Origin: Neodontobutis hainanensis | Lineage: Eukaryota > Chordata > Actinopteri > Gobiiformes > Odontobutidae | Assembly (NCBI GenBank): GCA_024349245.1 | Contig: JALDNG010000007.1 | Span: 1,853,501-1,917,500 of the forward strand | Length of the DNA: 64,000 bases | Direction: 5' to 3' | Part shown: piece by piece, positions 24,138-37,095 of the stretch | How positions within the stretch are numbered: position 1 is the first letter of the stretch | Layout of the letters: every line of letters starts with the position of its first letter | Position numbers and translations under genes: made by a program | The notes under the pieces: generated by a model | What the model saw: the letters and a program-made list of their open reading frames with translations, nothing else | Told to the model about the DNA's origin: nothing | Database searches by the model: none

Positions 24138-27100
24138 TTAGTTGATGCAATGTGGTCCAGTCTGTGAATTGAAGCAAGGCTCTGGGGAAGAAGACAAATT
24201 TGAGACGGGACAATTCAATTCCTGCTCCAGACTTTGGTTTGGTTGAGGCAAGCTTTCTCTTGAGTACTCTGCGTACCATTCCTGGACACAAAATATGAAA
24301 AGGTGATCACAACTCAAACAGCACATAGGTTTGACTAATTTAGTGTCTCACCTGTATCTCTTCCTCATACATCTTCATACTCAGGTCACTCTTTGTTCTG
24401 GATCTGCGGCCTTGATACACTAAAGATGAGTGCTGTATGCCAAGAAGGAGAAACACAATTAGATGAAAATAATTTAAGAGTTTTAAGTTGCTTTTCTTAC
24501 CCCACTCCTGTCCATAGCTTGTAGGACACCCTGTAGAGAGCTTAAAGAGGAGTGTCCTGGGCACATCTGTTTGTAGAGGTCCAGGGTAGCCACAGCTTCA
24601 TCATGAATTACTTCCACTTCAAACACAATGCCGTTCTCATCTAGAAAATGTACAGATAAAAAAAAAAAAAAAAAAAAAAATTGTACCTTTCTACAAATCA
24701 GATTCAAATCTGATTCAGAGGTATGCAGGTTGAAGTGGCCGAAATATGATTAAAATGTTGGTCTGTTTGTGTCAAATATGATTTGTTCATTGGAGTAAAC
24801 AAATCATTATTGACTCAAACAGACCCGGGTCACTTTTATTAAATGTAAATGCACTAAGTAGCCCCAAAGCCCCACCGCCTGAGTTCTCCAGAGATTCACG
24901 ATTCTTGCGGCTATAGTTCATACGAAACACAAATGCATCCAAAATGAAAGCTACAATGATCGTCATCACCACCTGGAGAGAGAAGAGAAAACAGGCAAGA
25001 ATTATGAGATTAGAAAATACATAGTATATCCCAAATTTAAGTTGTGACCAGCCTCCTCACCATAGTAACTATATAAAACGTCATGAAATAGAGACGACTC
25101 CAGTGACTTGTCATATATGTGACTCCTTCCTGTGAGGCAAGACAAGACATTTATGTATTACCCAATATCACCACAACAGACGGCTCAGAAGCTCAACAGA
25201 CTGCACCAGACAACAGCCCCTGTCCTATGACCTTCTGTCAGGGTAAAGAAAAAAGAGAAACCCTCAGGGGAGACCCAGAGAATGAGGGATCCTATCCCAG
25301 GACAGACGGGCCGTGCAATAGTTTCAGGACTGTCCAGGACAGTTGAAAACAATGAAAAATATGTACATATAATTTTTGGTTTAAGTTTTGTGCTCGTACA
25401 TGGACCAGTGATGACAAGAAGGTTGACAATGTGTCAATAAATGTTTATGAATCAACTAAACTTACCATAGTAATGTACCAATTGTTGACCACTGTCAGTT
25501 CAAACAAAGTCACTGAAAATAATTGATATGTCGTTAATATCTTGGTAATAATTTATATATCAATATATAATTACTGCACACATAAAATGGCTTTTAGATA
25601 TTTTTATAGGAATTTATGATGTGTAAGAATTTTTAAAAAATTCTGTCTGACCTGCTTTATAGATTAAAATGTACAAATTACCAAAGCTGCTGAGAATGTT
25701 GTCAAAGTTATTCAGATAATAGTATCCTTCTTCTAACACTGTTTTGTTGCCCTGGGTGCTGTTAATCTGTCTGTAGGAGGCTGCCACGGTGCTGCCACTG
25801 AAGGTAGATATTTGTGAGAACAGTTATTTGAAAATATAATATCCATGCAATGAGGCAAAAGAGAGTGCAGAAAGTCCTTACTTGCAGCAGTTGGGATACA
25901 CCTTACCAGCAAAAAACTCCATTCCCACAATGGCAAATGAATAGTAGAAGATTATAAGAGTAAGGCCCAGACTTGCCATCCTGGGAAAGAGCTCAAACAT
26001 GGTATCCAATACATTTCGATACCTCTGCTTTATTTTAAATAACCTATGAAAGACAAATAACCAAAATCAAATAATAACAACAAATAGTTGGCTTATTAAA
26101 AATATTCAAAGACAACCCAAAGCTCACCGGAGCAACTGAAACGGCCTAAGCACCACAATGAAGTAGAATGGCTCCATATCAAAGGCAAGACTAATTAAGC
26201 CCAGGAATGCAAACACTGTTACTGAGAAGTCAAATCTGGGCAAAAGAGTACAATAAAGACCAGTGCTTGTAAGTTAAAGATAAATGAATAACATTTGTAA
26301 AAAAAAAAACCAAAACAAAACAAAAAAAAAACACATTGTGACACAAGACAACACTCACAGGTTCCACCCAGAGCGGAAATAAGCCACTGGCCCCAAACCA
26401 GTTATTTTCAACAACACCTCCACACCATAAACTGAAAGGGGAAGCACAAGACATTTTAAATAACCCTTGTCTCTCACATGTGTTTAATGTTATGGGGTTT
26501 TGTATCAGTGTGCAACTCACTTGTGAGGAAGACAATGTAACTCCATGGGACAAATCTGGACCATGAAAATCCACCTGTAGTAAGAGGTAGGTAGGTAGAA
26601 GATCTTCTTTAGTTCCATGTATTAAATGATAATAAGAAATTACTCACTATTCAATGTATAAGTTTCTGCAAGGATCCACACTCCATTGATGGCCACCACG
26701 ACATCTGAATTCACAAGGAAAACGTTAAGAGAGACAACTTTGCCTTACAGTCTCTGAGGGTCACTAGACAGTATGTGACAGTATGTCAGACTTACACATG
26801 ACATATTGGAAGGCCTTTGACTTTACTAGCAGATTAATACCTGTCATAAAAGGCAAACAACAAATGGAAATTAGTTCCCTATATAGATTTTATAAATGAC
26901 AATTGGACAAAGAGAACCTTTGAAAATGAGGAAGGCTGTGTGCGGAAGATCGTCAAACCAGTATTCTCCGCTGCGTCGTGCCTAAACACACAGGGCATGC
27001 ATATTAACCCCACACTCTGGCCTATATGTAAACAATACAGAAAAAAATAAAGCTTTTACCTTCCATTTGAGGCCAGTAACTTCATAGAACTTATAAAAGT

Positions 27101-30100
27101 CCTGCAGACTAAGAAGTATTATTTGTTTTAGATGTTGTAATGAAATACAATATCTGTGTAAATGTTATTCAGTCACCTAAGCATAGGAGCCCCTGAGGTG
27201 TTAAGTGCCTTATAGGTGAGGAACCGATCTCTCGCAGACATTCGTGGTCTGTAAAAACGCATCAAGCCATCAAACTGTTTTAAAGACACTCCCATTGGCC
27301 TCTGAGACAAAATAACAGCAGCATGTGAGCCATTAGGCCAAATTAAACCACACTGATAAAAATTATTTGATACAAAACATACCTGCCGACTGACTAACAG
27401 CTGAAAGGCATGGTCAATAGCAGAGCGTTTGTGGAGTAAAAGAGATTTGAATTTCATTTTCTCAACATCATTAAATGTATCAAACACCACTGCTAAAAGC
27501 TAGAAAAGAAAAGAAATAAATAAAAGGATGTGATTCCAATTATTAAAATGATTTGATATGATTATTTCATAGAAATGCAGATGTAATTCATACCAGGTTC
27601 ATGATAAAGTACAGTTCTATTGAAAGGTAGACAATGAAGAACACACAGGACCAGCGATTCTTAGAGTAGGCTGGCATCATCACATCGGGAAAGCTACAAG
27701 AAATACATCGTACATGTACGTTTATATGAACTAATAAAGCATACTAGTGATTTAAAACAAATGATATAAAAAAAAAAAAGTGCTTTGCTCTAAAATTAGG
27801 AAGCACTGCTTTCATGATGTCAATAGATAACTAAACAAGACTGCGTGTCTTGCGTGTCTTGCGTGCCATGCTTACTTTGCTGTGGTCAGCAGAACAAATA
27901 GACTGACAAGACTGTTTTCCAAAGTGTTAAAGTACTGTTGTGGAGAAAAAAATTTTTTTAGGCAGAAGTACTACAGAATGCCCAGGAAAAAAAACAAAAA
28001 AAAATATACCACACATACCAGGTCAGCAGTGTTCGGAGAGAAGAGACAGAAACCTAGCAAATACAAACGAACACAATACTTCAACTTACATACATTTACC
28101 CTTAAATAAGTAGTTGTTTTGATATTTATAAAAACAGGAATAAACAACTACTCTGTCTTACCCAAGACAGCAAATATGACCATGAAGAAGAGCAGCAAGA
28201 GGAGAATGTCAATAAAAGGTGGAAGAGACTGGAAAATCTGCCGCAGGTTTCTGATTTAAGAGAGACCTTGTCAGTAACAAGAGCATGTCACGGCTAACTT
28301 AAATCATTGTTATGTGACAGTAAATGGGAGGGAAAAGATGGTTATCAAATAATTTGGAACCTAATACAGCATAGTTTATAATTGACTAAAGGAAATATTA
28401 TAAATTTGTAATACGTTTTTCAATCGCTCACAAAGAATTAAACATTTCCAACAAAGATGAATCCTTGTTTATGATATAATTTCTACCTGCGCACAGCACC
28501 ACAGTATCTACAGTCCACCAAGAAAATGGGTCGAAGAGCTCTGGTCACCCGCATGTGTGATGTCTGCCGGATCAATACCACTATGGCCTCCACAAACTGT
28601 AAAAGCAATACGCATGCCTGTACACAGAGAAGAATAAAAATAAAATCAGAAAAGCACCACAAAACATACTGAATATGGCACAGAGATTTATAATGGGTGT
28701 CCATAAAACTGTATGCAGTTGTACCTTCACCATGGTTCTTTTGTGCCTTATAAAAGTGTGGAAACCTAACCAGCGCAGTTTCATGCACAGTTCAAATCCA
28801 ACCATGACTAAAGCCAGCAGCTCCAGAGTAGCATGGACCTGCAAAGAGTAACAACATATAGTTGCTATACATTTCTGTGAGGGAAAAAAACTGTGATTGT
28901 TTACTTACATAAACATCCAACCGCAGTGAAGGCACTGCCGGAGCTTCACAAAGTGACAGTGTCATGAGCAGGAGGCCTGTAAGCAACTCCATTATATAGA
29001 ACAGGTGGTTGTGAGCGAACAGGTATGCCGACAGTGCCTTAGGATTTCGGGGGTGGGTGAAGAACTTGTCATTGTTCTCCCCTTCCTATAAAAATCAAAT
29101 ACAATAGAAATTATTTTATAACTTTCATTTCTGGTTTTCACAGATATGGGTTTAAAAAGAAATGGCACATGTGTAAATTGCTATATTATTTTCTAAACTA
29201 TGACCTGAAGGAAGCAATGACCAATACCTTTTATTGTTGCTGTTTTAAGTTATTTATTTTTATATGATGCTATAACTTATGATTTAATTATTGTCAGGTC
29301 AGAATATAAGTAAGAACCATTTTCAATAAAAATCAGCACAAAGGACATCATAAATAGATACCCTTAATATTTCTATTTATAATATAAATATAGTCTATAG
29401 TATTAACATTTAGTTAAAAACATCTTTAAATCTGTTACCTGCAGGTAAATTGCTGCTTCTTGGTAGTTCATCTCCCAACTTTGCCGTAACGCCACATTTT
29501 GGAGTCTGTGGTTCTGGGGTCCAGGTGGTGATATCACATCATTGTTCATCATGTCATAATTGCCTCCTCCATCTGAAAGATAACATACTTATTCTCTTTA
29601 ATATTTTCCTTACATCATGTTAAATTATTTTGTCCATATTCCAGTATATGAACACACAGATTTCCACACACTACAGTCTACACAGAAGGGAGCACTCATA
29701 CCAGTGCTGTCTAGTTCTAGTAAAGCATAAGAGATCACTACAGGACTCTCGTTATAGTTCAGTTCTTCACAGAAGCCAGTTGTTCCAGTCTCCAAGCGCT
29801 CCATTGACAGACTCAATGTATGATTGTATTTATGTGTTCATGTTTGAGATGCTAAATTCAAATTGCAGAAACAGTGGGCTCTAACGTTGTCCAAATAAGT
29901 GAGCTTCCAGAAAGATCCTGCTCAAAATTACTCTGGAAAAAACACCAACAAAGTTCTGTAGATTTATAATGATCTTTGACAACTTTTTCAACAGGATGAG
30001 AGCTTAACTTTTAATTAGTGAAACGTTATTCTTGCTCAGCAACCATGTTAATCATTAAACCCAGTAAAGTGCTGTGTTTACACTGATGTTTACTTGTAAT

Positions 30101-31376
30101 GTCTTAGGAGACTAATACATCTAAAAATAAAGGTAAGTCTAAACTAAACTACAGATCCTGCTACAAAAAGAAAAAAAAATAGCGAGATAGCACTCCTACA
30201 AGGCCTAACAATGATTTGTTTTTTTTTTTTAAAAAAAGGTTAAAAGCCTATTTCTATTTCTGTAAGATCCATTGATTGCTTTTGGTAGCATTCACATAGA
30301 ATTACAGCAGCTGGATATTGAAGTCCTTTGTGTGCACAGTATATCACATGACTGCTGTCAATTCTGCAACACCAAGAGAAGAATTTGTGGTAGACTCCAT
30401 ATGGCTGTGTAGATGTAGTCACAAATGTGGCGACTCTGAACAAAAAATGAAAAGAGAAAATAAAGTTCCAAAACAGAAACAACCTGGTTGTTATTCTGAC
30501 AGAGGGGCATCCCGTGTCTGTTGTGTGGCATTCGAACCATCCATTTGTTTTCAGAACAATGACGTGTATATCTCCCGGTCATTAACACAGCGAGTTTAGG
30601 CTCACAGAAATGCTTTCAGACTTTCGGACATCAGCTTAAAAATAGTGCTCCAGCCTATGAGCATTGGTTATGGTTGTCACAGGGAGTACAGTCTGCTCTC
30701 AAAAAGGGTCCAAACTCCTTCACTTGTCAGACTGCTCACCCAACACTAATCAGCTAGAACAGTGTGATATTTCCTCCTCAACCAGCACTTCCAGATATCT
30801 TTTCCCGTCCTCCCCCAGAGTCAGAACGCTCTTCCAGACATACATACACACAGGCAAGAGACAGTCACACACAACATACACGCTGCCCATGAGCACCAGG
30901 AGGGGGGCTGCTGAGGCTGCACTTTCTCAAATGGGTCATTTTGTAGGAGGAATTCAAAGGGAGTAGGACCACTATGACCTGTGGATGTATGGGACACACG
31001 TTTACACGTGACCTCAGTTGTGAACACAACTTTCCTGCATTTAGAGAGAGTAGCTTTGATAATCCACATGTGTTCAACTACATACTACACATGTAATGTA
31101 CATTTGTTTAATCTTCTTTACAACCACAAATAGCTTCTATAATAACATCAACTTTACAACAAGTTATTATTAAGTCTAATAATAATAATAATAAAAGCAA
31201 CACATGTACAGTAAAATCTGGGTCTGTTTTGTCCCGACATGCATACTAGACTAAGGTCCACTATTTGATCATCGGTGACACTTACTCTCGTCTGACCTCT
31301 CTGTGTCCTCATTCAGCAGACCACTGTTAGCTTCGTCCCAGGTTAGGATGAGAGGCACATCGTCGTCTGCATCCAT
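24138..31376 (-). CDS. tpcn1: tpcn1: two-pore channel 1, 825 aa
   Basis: Endolysosomal cation channel (Na+/Ca2+; PI(3,5)P2/NAADP-linked) with two six-helix repeats. 26 exons, 5' to 3': 31286-31376, 29439-29572, 28909-29085, 28725-28838, 28487-28617, 28162-28250, 28019-28053, 27876-27934, 27594-27693, 27383-27499, 27177-27301, 27060-27108, 26918-26981, 26796-26840, 26648-26704, 26521-26574, 26359-26431, 26128-26235, 25882-26043, 25682-25797, 25466-25512, 25061-25129, 24876-24972, 24501-24640, 24352-24432, 24138-24281 (2478 nt). The acidic dileucine-like DDVPLI motif after the start is conserved with human TPC1. Repeat I S4 has RQTSHMRVTRALRPIF; pore filters are LTTANFPDVMMPAYS and LFELTVVNNWYITM; two NxT/S sites lie before filter II. 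The human protein is 816 aa. Confidence 0.96.
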
Positions 31377-32160
31377 TCTTGTAGAAAGCCGGGACAATTT
31401 TACGCCTTAAAATTGTCAATGAGTAAGATACCAGCCAGTTAGCCTGATGAGGTTTTGGGTCGCTATGTTAACTACAGCATATTTTGACATTTTTCGTTTT
31501 CCATAAAGCTAAAGCTATCTCACGAACGAGATACTTAAACCCATCACGAATTAATAAAAGCAATGCTAAATCCACGCTTAAATCACAAGAACAAAATGCT
31601 GTTTGATAGTTAGATTATTTGTTGGTGTTTGGTTACATGTAGCCGACTCGGGCTAACAAGCGGTGGAAGTCTTGCGTTCATCAGACATCACCGCTGAGTT
31701 ACTCTTAACACCAGAAACAGAACAGATTTTACTCCGGCTACAGAGATATTTAACAGTAAACCAAAAGAAAACATAAATACCGAACACTAACACGTATCTT
31801 TAAAGAGCTACGAGGCATGTAACAACAAAGTTTCGCGACACTATATCAATTGACGGCGTACGATAAGCTTCAAAATAAAAGACTAGAGAAACACTGCAGT
31901 GACGCTAGCTATGCCTCTGCATTTGAACAAATTGTCATCTGTAGGCGGTTCTACACACGGGCCTACACCGTCCCGTGTCCTTGCAACGTGAAGCTCGGCC
32001 ATCCCAGCGGCCCTTCCGCTAAAGACGGACCCGACGACAACATTGTATCTATGTTTTTTGCGCAAGTTTATAGAGCGGATCTATTGAGTGCCATTGTTTC
32101 AAATCGGACTTATTAACGGGCCGGAAGCGCACTCTAACCTATATAAACAATCAATGGTAT
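31377..32160. promoter_or_regulatory. Probable tpcn1 promoter region
   Basis: Upstream of the tpcn1 start codon, with raised CpG content at 31840-32140 and an ETS-type GCCGGAAGCGC site near 32119. No TATA box was identified for the minus strand. A short plus-strand open frame at 31850-32116 resembles nothing known. Confidence 0.4.
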
Positions 32161-32319
32161 AAACCAGAGCGCGAAGGTCGCTGGGTATGCTGAAAACTAG
32201 ATTAGGAGCATTTCTGAAATACTAGTTGCTTATGCACCTCCTCGGACTTTGAGAACATCTGGGACAGGCCTTCTAGAACTATCTCATCCCAGATGAAGTG
32301 AAACAAGCCTTTAACTTTA

Positions 32320-32545
32320 ACAATGTTGAAGGAGAAGTTAAAAATCCTTCTCTTTAGCTCCGCCTACATTCATTAAAGACGACTTAAAGTGTTTTTTATC
32401 TGCACTCTTTGTCTTTTAATTTGTTAATTTTTTCAGATGTTTCTTATTCTAAATTTTGTCTATTTATTTTAAATTTGACTTTTATTCCTGTAAAGCACTT
32501 TGAATGACCCAGTGTATGAATTGTGTTATATAAATACAACTATAC
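32320..32545 (+). repeat. Possible LINE 3' tail
   Basis: Ends with TGTAAAGCACTTTGAATGAC and GTTATATAAATAC, a motif pattern common at the 3' ends of fish LINE-type elements. No coding part remains. Confidence 0.5.
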
Positions 32546-32689
32546 AGTTGGCCCCAGTGTGGTCCCATGAAAATTGGTCTAGAACAGTCAAGGATATGTA
32601 GATCAGCACTCATATAGCTTTTTCAAATTACAGTTGAAAGTCTAAAATTCAAGTTGTGACCATTAATTCGATATACTGTATATTATACA

Positions 32690-33730
32690 TAAAGCAGCAG
32701 CAATAGCCAAATACCTAGGAGTAGAGCAAGTCCTAAGGAGTCAGCTCAATGGCAAGGTCTGAGCAATTAACAACTTTTGCCCTGCCAGTCAGATACCCAA
32801 TCTGGTAAAGGTATCTTCCCAAAGGAAGAGCTACAGACCACAGATGTGAATAAAAGGAAGCTTCTCACCATGCATGTAAGGTTCCACCCCAAATCCAGCA
32901 CCCTGAGACTACACAAGCTCAAAGAAGGAGGCATAAAATGTCTCAGGTAGAGGAAGAAAGAGGAAGAGGTGCTGGATGTACCATAATGGCCTTCCATTAT
33001 GGTAAAAATTAAAGGCCCCTACATGGAATGTACCACTGCCAGATAACGGAAGTGACTGATATCAAGACTGAATGACAGCACAGAGGCTCTAATCATGGCT
33101 GCACAGGAGCAGGCTTTTAGCACCAGAGCAAAAGATGCCCAGATACCACACCCGACAAGACCCCAGGTGTAGGCTGTGCAAAGAGGTCCCTGAAACAATC
33201 CAACACTTAACTGCAGGAAGATGCTGGCAGAAAAAGCCTAAATGGAACTCAATAACCAAGTTCCTGGTATAGTGAACAGGGACATCTGTGCAGACTATAA
33301 ACTGGAAGCCCCAAGGTCAAAGTGGGAAAAGTGGGAGCCAAGCTCCTGTGGGACTTCCAGATAAATAAATTGATTAATAAAACGTTGACATAACAATACC
33401 AAGTGATGTCTACATCCGGGGAAAAAAACTAGAGAAATATCAAGGCCTCGAAGAAGAACTAAAGCCTGGAAAGTGAAGGAAACAGTGGCACCCGTGGTCA
33501 TCAGAGCACTCGGGGCTGAAACCCAGTGGAACTCATGATCTGATGATCTGCTGTAGGAGTGGCTAGAGCAGATTCCAGAAAAAACACCAAAAATCTCAGT
33601 CCAGAAGAGCACAGTCCTTGGAACAGCCCAGATACTGTGCAGAACCCTCAAGCTCCCAGGCCTCTGGAATAGGACCCGAGCAATTGGATGGATGAGATCG
33701 CCCGTGAAGGGCGAAGTGAGACACATAGGT
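32690..33730 (+). mobile_element. LINE 3' fragment, restriction-like-endonuclease type, copy B
   Basis: Read forward with frame breaks it gives KYLGVEQVLRSQLNG, KRKLLTMH, FHPKSSTLRLHKLKEGG, then a zinc knuckle CRLCKEVPETIQHLTAGC (33172-33225), and after it EKYQGLEEEL, VAPVVIRALGAET, SVQKSTVLGTAQILCRTLKL. This order (RT thumb, CCHC finger, nuclease-like C-terminus) fits site-specific type LINEs of fish. Several stops and frameshifts make it non-functional. Copy A of the same family is at 11400-12370 in opposite orientation. Confidence 0.82.
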
Positions 33731-34540
33731 GTAGGCCTACTATGCTCAAAATGAGCACTATTACTTTTAAAGCCTTTTATTTTTTATTATAGATTGCACA
33801 GCTAGCATATCATTCTAAATCTGGTAAATACAATAGTTTTAATAGCAGTTAAATCATCTAAAGCGTTTAGTTTATGCTCCCCACAGCATCCACATACTCA
33901 TTACACTAGGGATGTACTAGAAAATCTTGAACTAACGCTGATATCTGCGGTTTGCAAAGATGACCACTTGGTGGTACCAAAGTACCTCTTGTGTTTATTG
34001 CATTCAATTTTAACTATTTGATAGATTAGGCTTAGTGTAGTATTTTCTTGAAATGACATGTGTCAGTCTGTTGTAGATCCTATCAATAGGCCTTTGTTGT
34101 TCTGCGGAGGTGCTTATAATCTAAGAAGATTTCATTAGCTTTGTTTCCTTTTCTACCTGTGCAAAGACAAAACATAAATTTAATGCAGAACATGTTACAT
34201 GTGTCTCTGGAACAATTGGTTCTCTCTTGTTTTCTGCAGCTCTGTATAATATTTTCTTAGCGTCTTTATTGCGGTGCTCTTGGTTCTTGTAAATAGAGTG
34301 GTGTACAGAACAAAACAAAATTGCTTTTAAAAGCATTGATACTGGAGACTTAGACTTAACTTTGTTACAAACAAACACAAATAATAAAATGAAGAAGTCA
34401 AATTAAATATATACAATAATATAAAGCAAGAGTAGACATGTGATTTACATATGCACAGATGTAAAATGGAATAATATGGAATATTAATTATATACATAAA
34501 AGTGAATGAATAATTAAGTGCATAAAACAAGAGACAAGTG
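33731..34540. other. Intergenic, no gene seen
   Basis: AT-rich DNA with short random frames on both strands; no motif or repeat recognised. Confidence 0.4.
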
Positions 34541-34746
34541 TGATTTACATTTATTTATTTAGCTGACGCTTTTATCCAAAGCGACTTACATTGTTCTACA
34601 GTAATTACCAGTGTTACAGCCACAGGGTGAGTTAAGTGTCTTGCACAAGGACACAACGGCAGTATGAACTTTGGGGAGAGTGAGAATCAAACCGCCTACC
34701 TTCTGGTTGAAGGACAACCGCTCTACCCACTGAGCTACTGCCACCC
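34541..34746 (-). repeat. tRNA-derived SINE, minus orientation
   Basis: On the minus strand: head GGCAGTAGCTCAGTGGGTAG (A box), GCGGTTTGATTCTCAC (B box), middle TTGTGTCCTTGTGCAAGACA and tail containing GTCGCTTTGGATAAAAGCG. The tail is the conserved segment shared by many fish SINEs. It is related to the element at 10785-10995, and looks nearly full length. Confidence 0.85.
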
Positions 34747-37095
34747 TTAAAAACTATCTCTTGCACAAAGTTGAGTTGTAAAAGGGAATTGCCAACGGTA
34801 TAAATTAAGTATTATACCGTTCAGTGGGGCAGCGGAGCTGGATAGGTCTGTAAGAAAACAAGTTTAAAATGAATTGTCCATGATGGAGAGCAGTTTGTTC
34901 AGTAGAAGTAAGAGAAGCTTTAGTTTAAAGTAACTCAACCCAAACCCCAAATCTGGTATCAAGAATACATTCAATTGACTTTATTTAAAAAAAAAAAAAT
35001 CTAAATGTTCATTATATGATCACATAATAACTTGGCATACAGAATAATATAAATATTGTCTAGTTATGTGACCCCAAAACACACACGTAATCTTTGACTG
35101 ACAGGTGTTACTGTTGGTATGATGTGTGACTTCTTTCACTTTAAGCTCCAAAATCACACTTTTCCTCACACCTTTTCATGTTGATGCTTTAACCACTCTG
35201 GACTGTGCACGCAAGTGCAAGGTTACTGGGTCTTCAGCATTTACTGGAGTGACAGTCACACCATGACACTTTGCTGTAAACATGTCAAAACCAAAATCTG
35301 TTGTGAATGTAAGGCCATCCCTGATTAAGAGATGTAAACTAATACAACAGTGTGCAGAAGTTGCACGCACTACTTAAAATGATTAGATAAATGGAAGCCA
35401 TAGACAACGGGTTTGTATGCCATGCATACTAATAAACAGTTCATAGGGTCAATGCTTTCAGTGATCATGCAACAGGAATGAGTTATTAACAAGAGTTAGC
35501 ACAAACACAAAATGGAAATACTGTGTGCTGTTTTTTTATAATAAAAGCTGGTGTGGCAGTGATGGTGACACAGGCAGTGACATCAGCCTAACCAGAAAAG
35601 TGCATCTGCTAATGTAAAAGTCTGTTACACCTAGTCAAAATGAGTGCATAAACGTGTGGAGATGCAGGAAAAGGCAAATCAAGGCAATGAAGGGGAAAAA
35701 CAACAACACACATAGCTGGAGGCCGAGATGCCTCTGTATCCATTTTTGATGAATGTATTAATACTAATGGACCAATGCTCTTATAATAAAAGCATGTTGT
35801 GTCAAGTGATGGTACAGTGTGAGGCTGAGGAGATGGAGGCATCACACCCTTGTAAACACCAGCAAACCTTTTAACAACTGAAAAGAGGAAAATGTGTACT
35901 TAATATTCTGCTTAGTTTAGGAAATGCCTCATTTTCATTTTCTACCAATCAAGGGCTTCTCCAGTTCGGAAGCTTTTTGGTTTGTCATCTAGCATAAATC
36001 AACCAATAAATATTTTAGAATAACATAAATCACTGGGGACCTTGTGAGACATTTTACAAATTAATGGAAATAGTATTTCATAATGTAATTCAATCTAGTT
36101 AATAGAAACTGTAGTTGTTACACACATTCATTTCACTGAGCAGTGAGCACACATGCAGCAGTTAGCACACTTGAGTGAACAGGTAACAAACATTTAGGCA
36201 TGTATAATTCAAGGTCAACAAAGGTCTAAACAGATACTGAGAGGAAGTCTATGTTTATGCTAATGCATTGTCAGACAGAGGGGGCAGCAATTCTCTGACA
36301 CTATCTATTAATAATGAGACAAGATGCAGATATGCACTGGGTAGGGACCAAACAATGCTGCCTCTCTCAGTGGTCTCTGTCAGGAGGCTGACTGAGTGCT
36401 ATGAAATCTGGCTGCATGTGCATTCAGTGTTTTGGGGGAATGAAGTATATGAATGGATTTGTTTGTTTATTGATGTTTGTGTTTGTCTCACACCAGTGGT
36501 CTTGTCTGGGCTGTTTGCAAACAAGCTCAAACACTAGATGAACAAGGAGGATGTGCAAGCAGAGGGGGGAAAGAGGCATGACTGCAGGATGAGGGCATTC
36601 TTTCTTCTAGGCCCATGTACTGAAGGTTTGCTGGTGATATTTGAATTTGTTTGTCTGTTTTAACTGTGTGCTAGTCATAATTAATTACTAAAGTATAAAA
36701 ATAATTTATCAGTTATACACAAAACAATATATAACCGCATCTGTCAGTGTCTTTTGTTGCTGTGTTCTGTCTAAAGAGAGCTCTGACAATAGTTGAACTA
36801 ATAATGCAACTACAACCCTTTGTTCTTTCAGAACTAGAACTGCGAGGGGCCTCTTTGGCTTTAAATGGTGAGCAAACAAGCAGAATGAAGCCCTGCTGTT
36901 ATTGATATCATTATGTTGTGTGTCATGTCTGGACCAGGTCAACCAGAGCCAGGTCAGTTATTGGATGTAATCTTTTGATTCAGAATGTTTTGCATCTCGA
37001 TGAGTCTTCATGACTTTCTTTACTTGGTTGTATTTACACTTTTGTCTTTCTTTTGTCTTTTCTGCTCAAACGTCTGTGTGTGTATGTGTGCGGAG
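34747..37095. other. Intergenic, no gene seen
   Basis: No recognisable coding exon, RNA gene or repeat. Short open frames (for example 36268-36537) are unlike any family known to me. Confidence 0.4.

Noticed and set aside
25119..25346. 75-codon plus-strand frame
   Set aside because: Overlaps a tpcn1 exon edge and intron on the opposite strand; no family resemblance, composition like a dispersed repeat.
31850..32116. 88-codon plus-strand frame divergent from tpcn1
   Set aside because: No known family, no splice or poly(A) context; probably promoter sequence with CpG content that keeps the frame open by chance.
33295..33726. 143-codon minus-strand frame
   Set aside because: Antisense shadow of the LINE copy B at 32690-33730.
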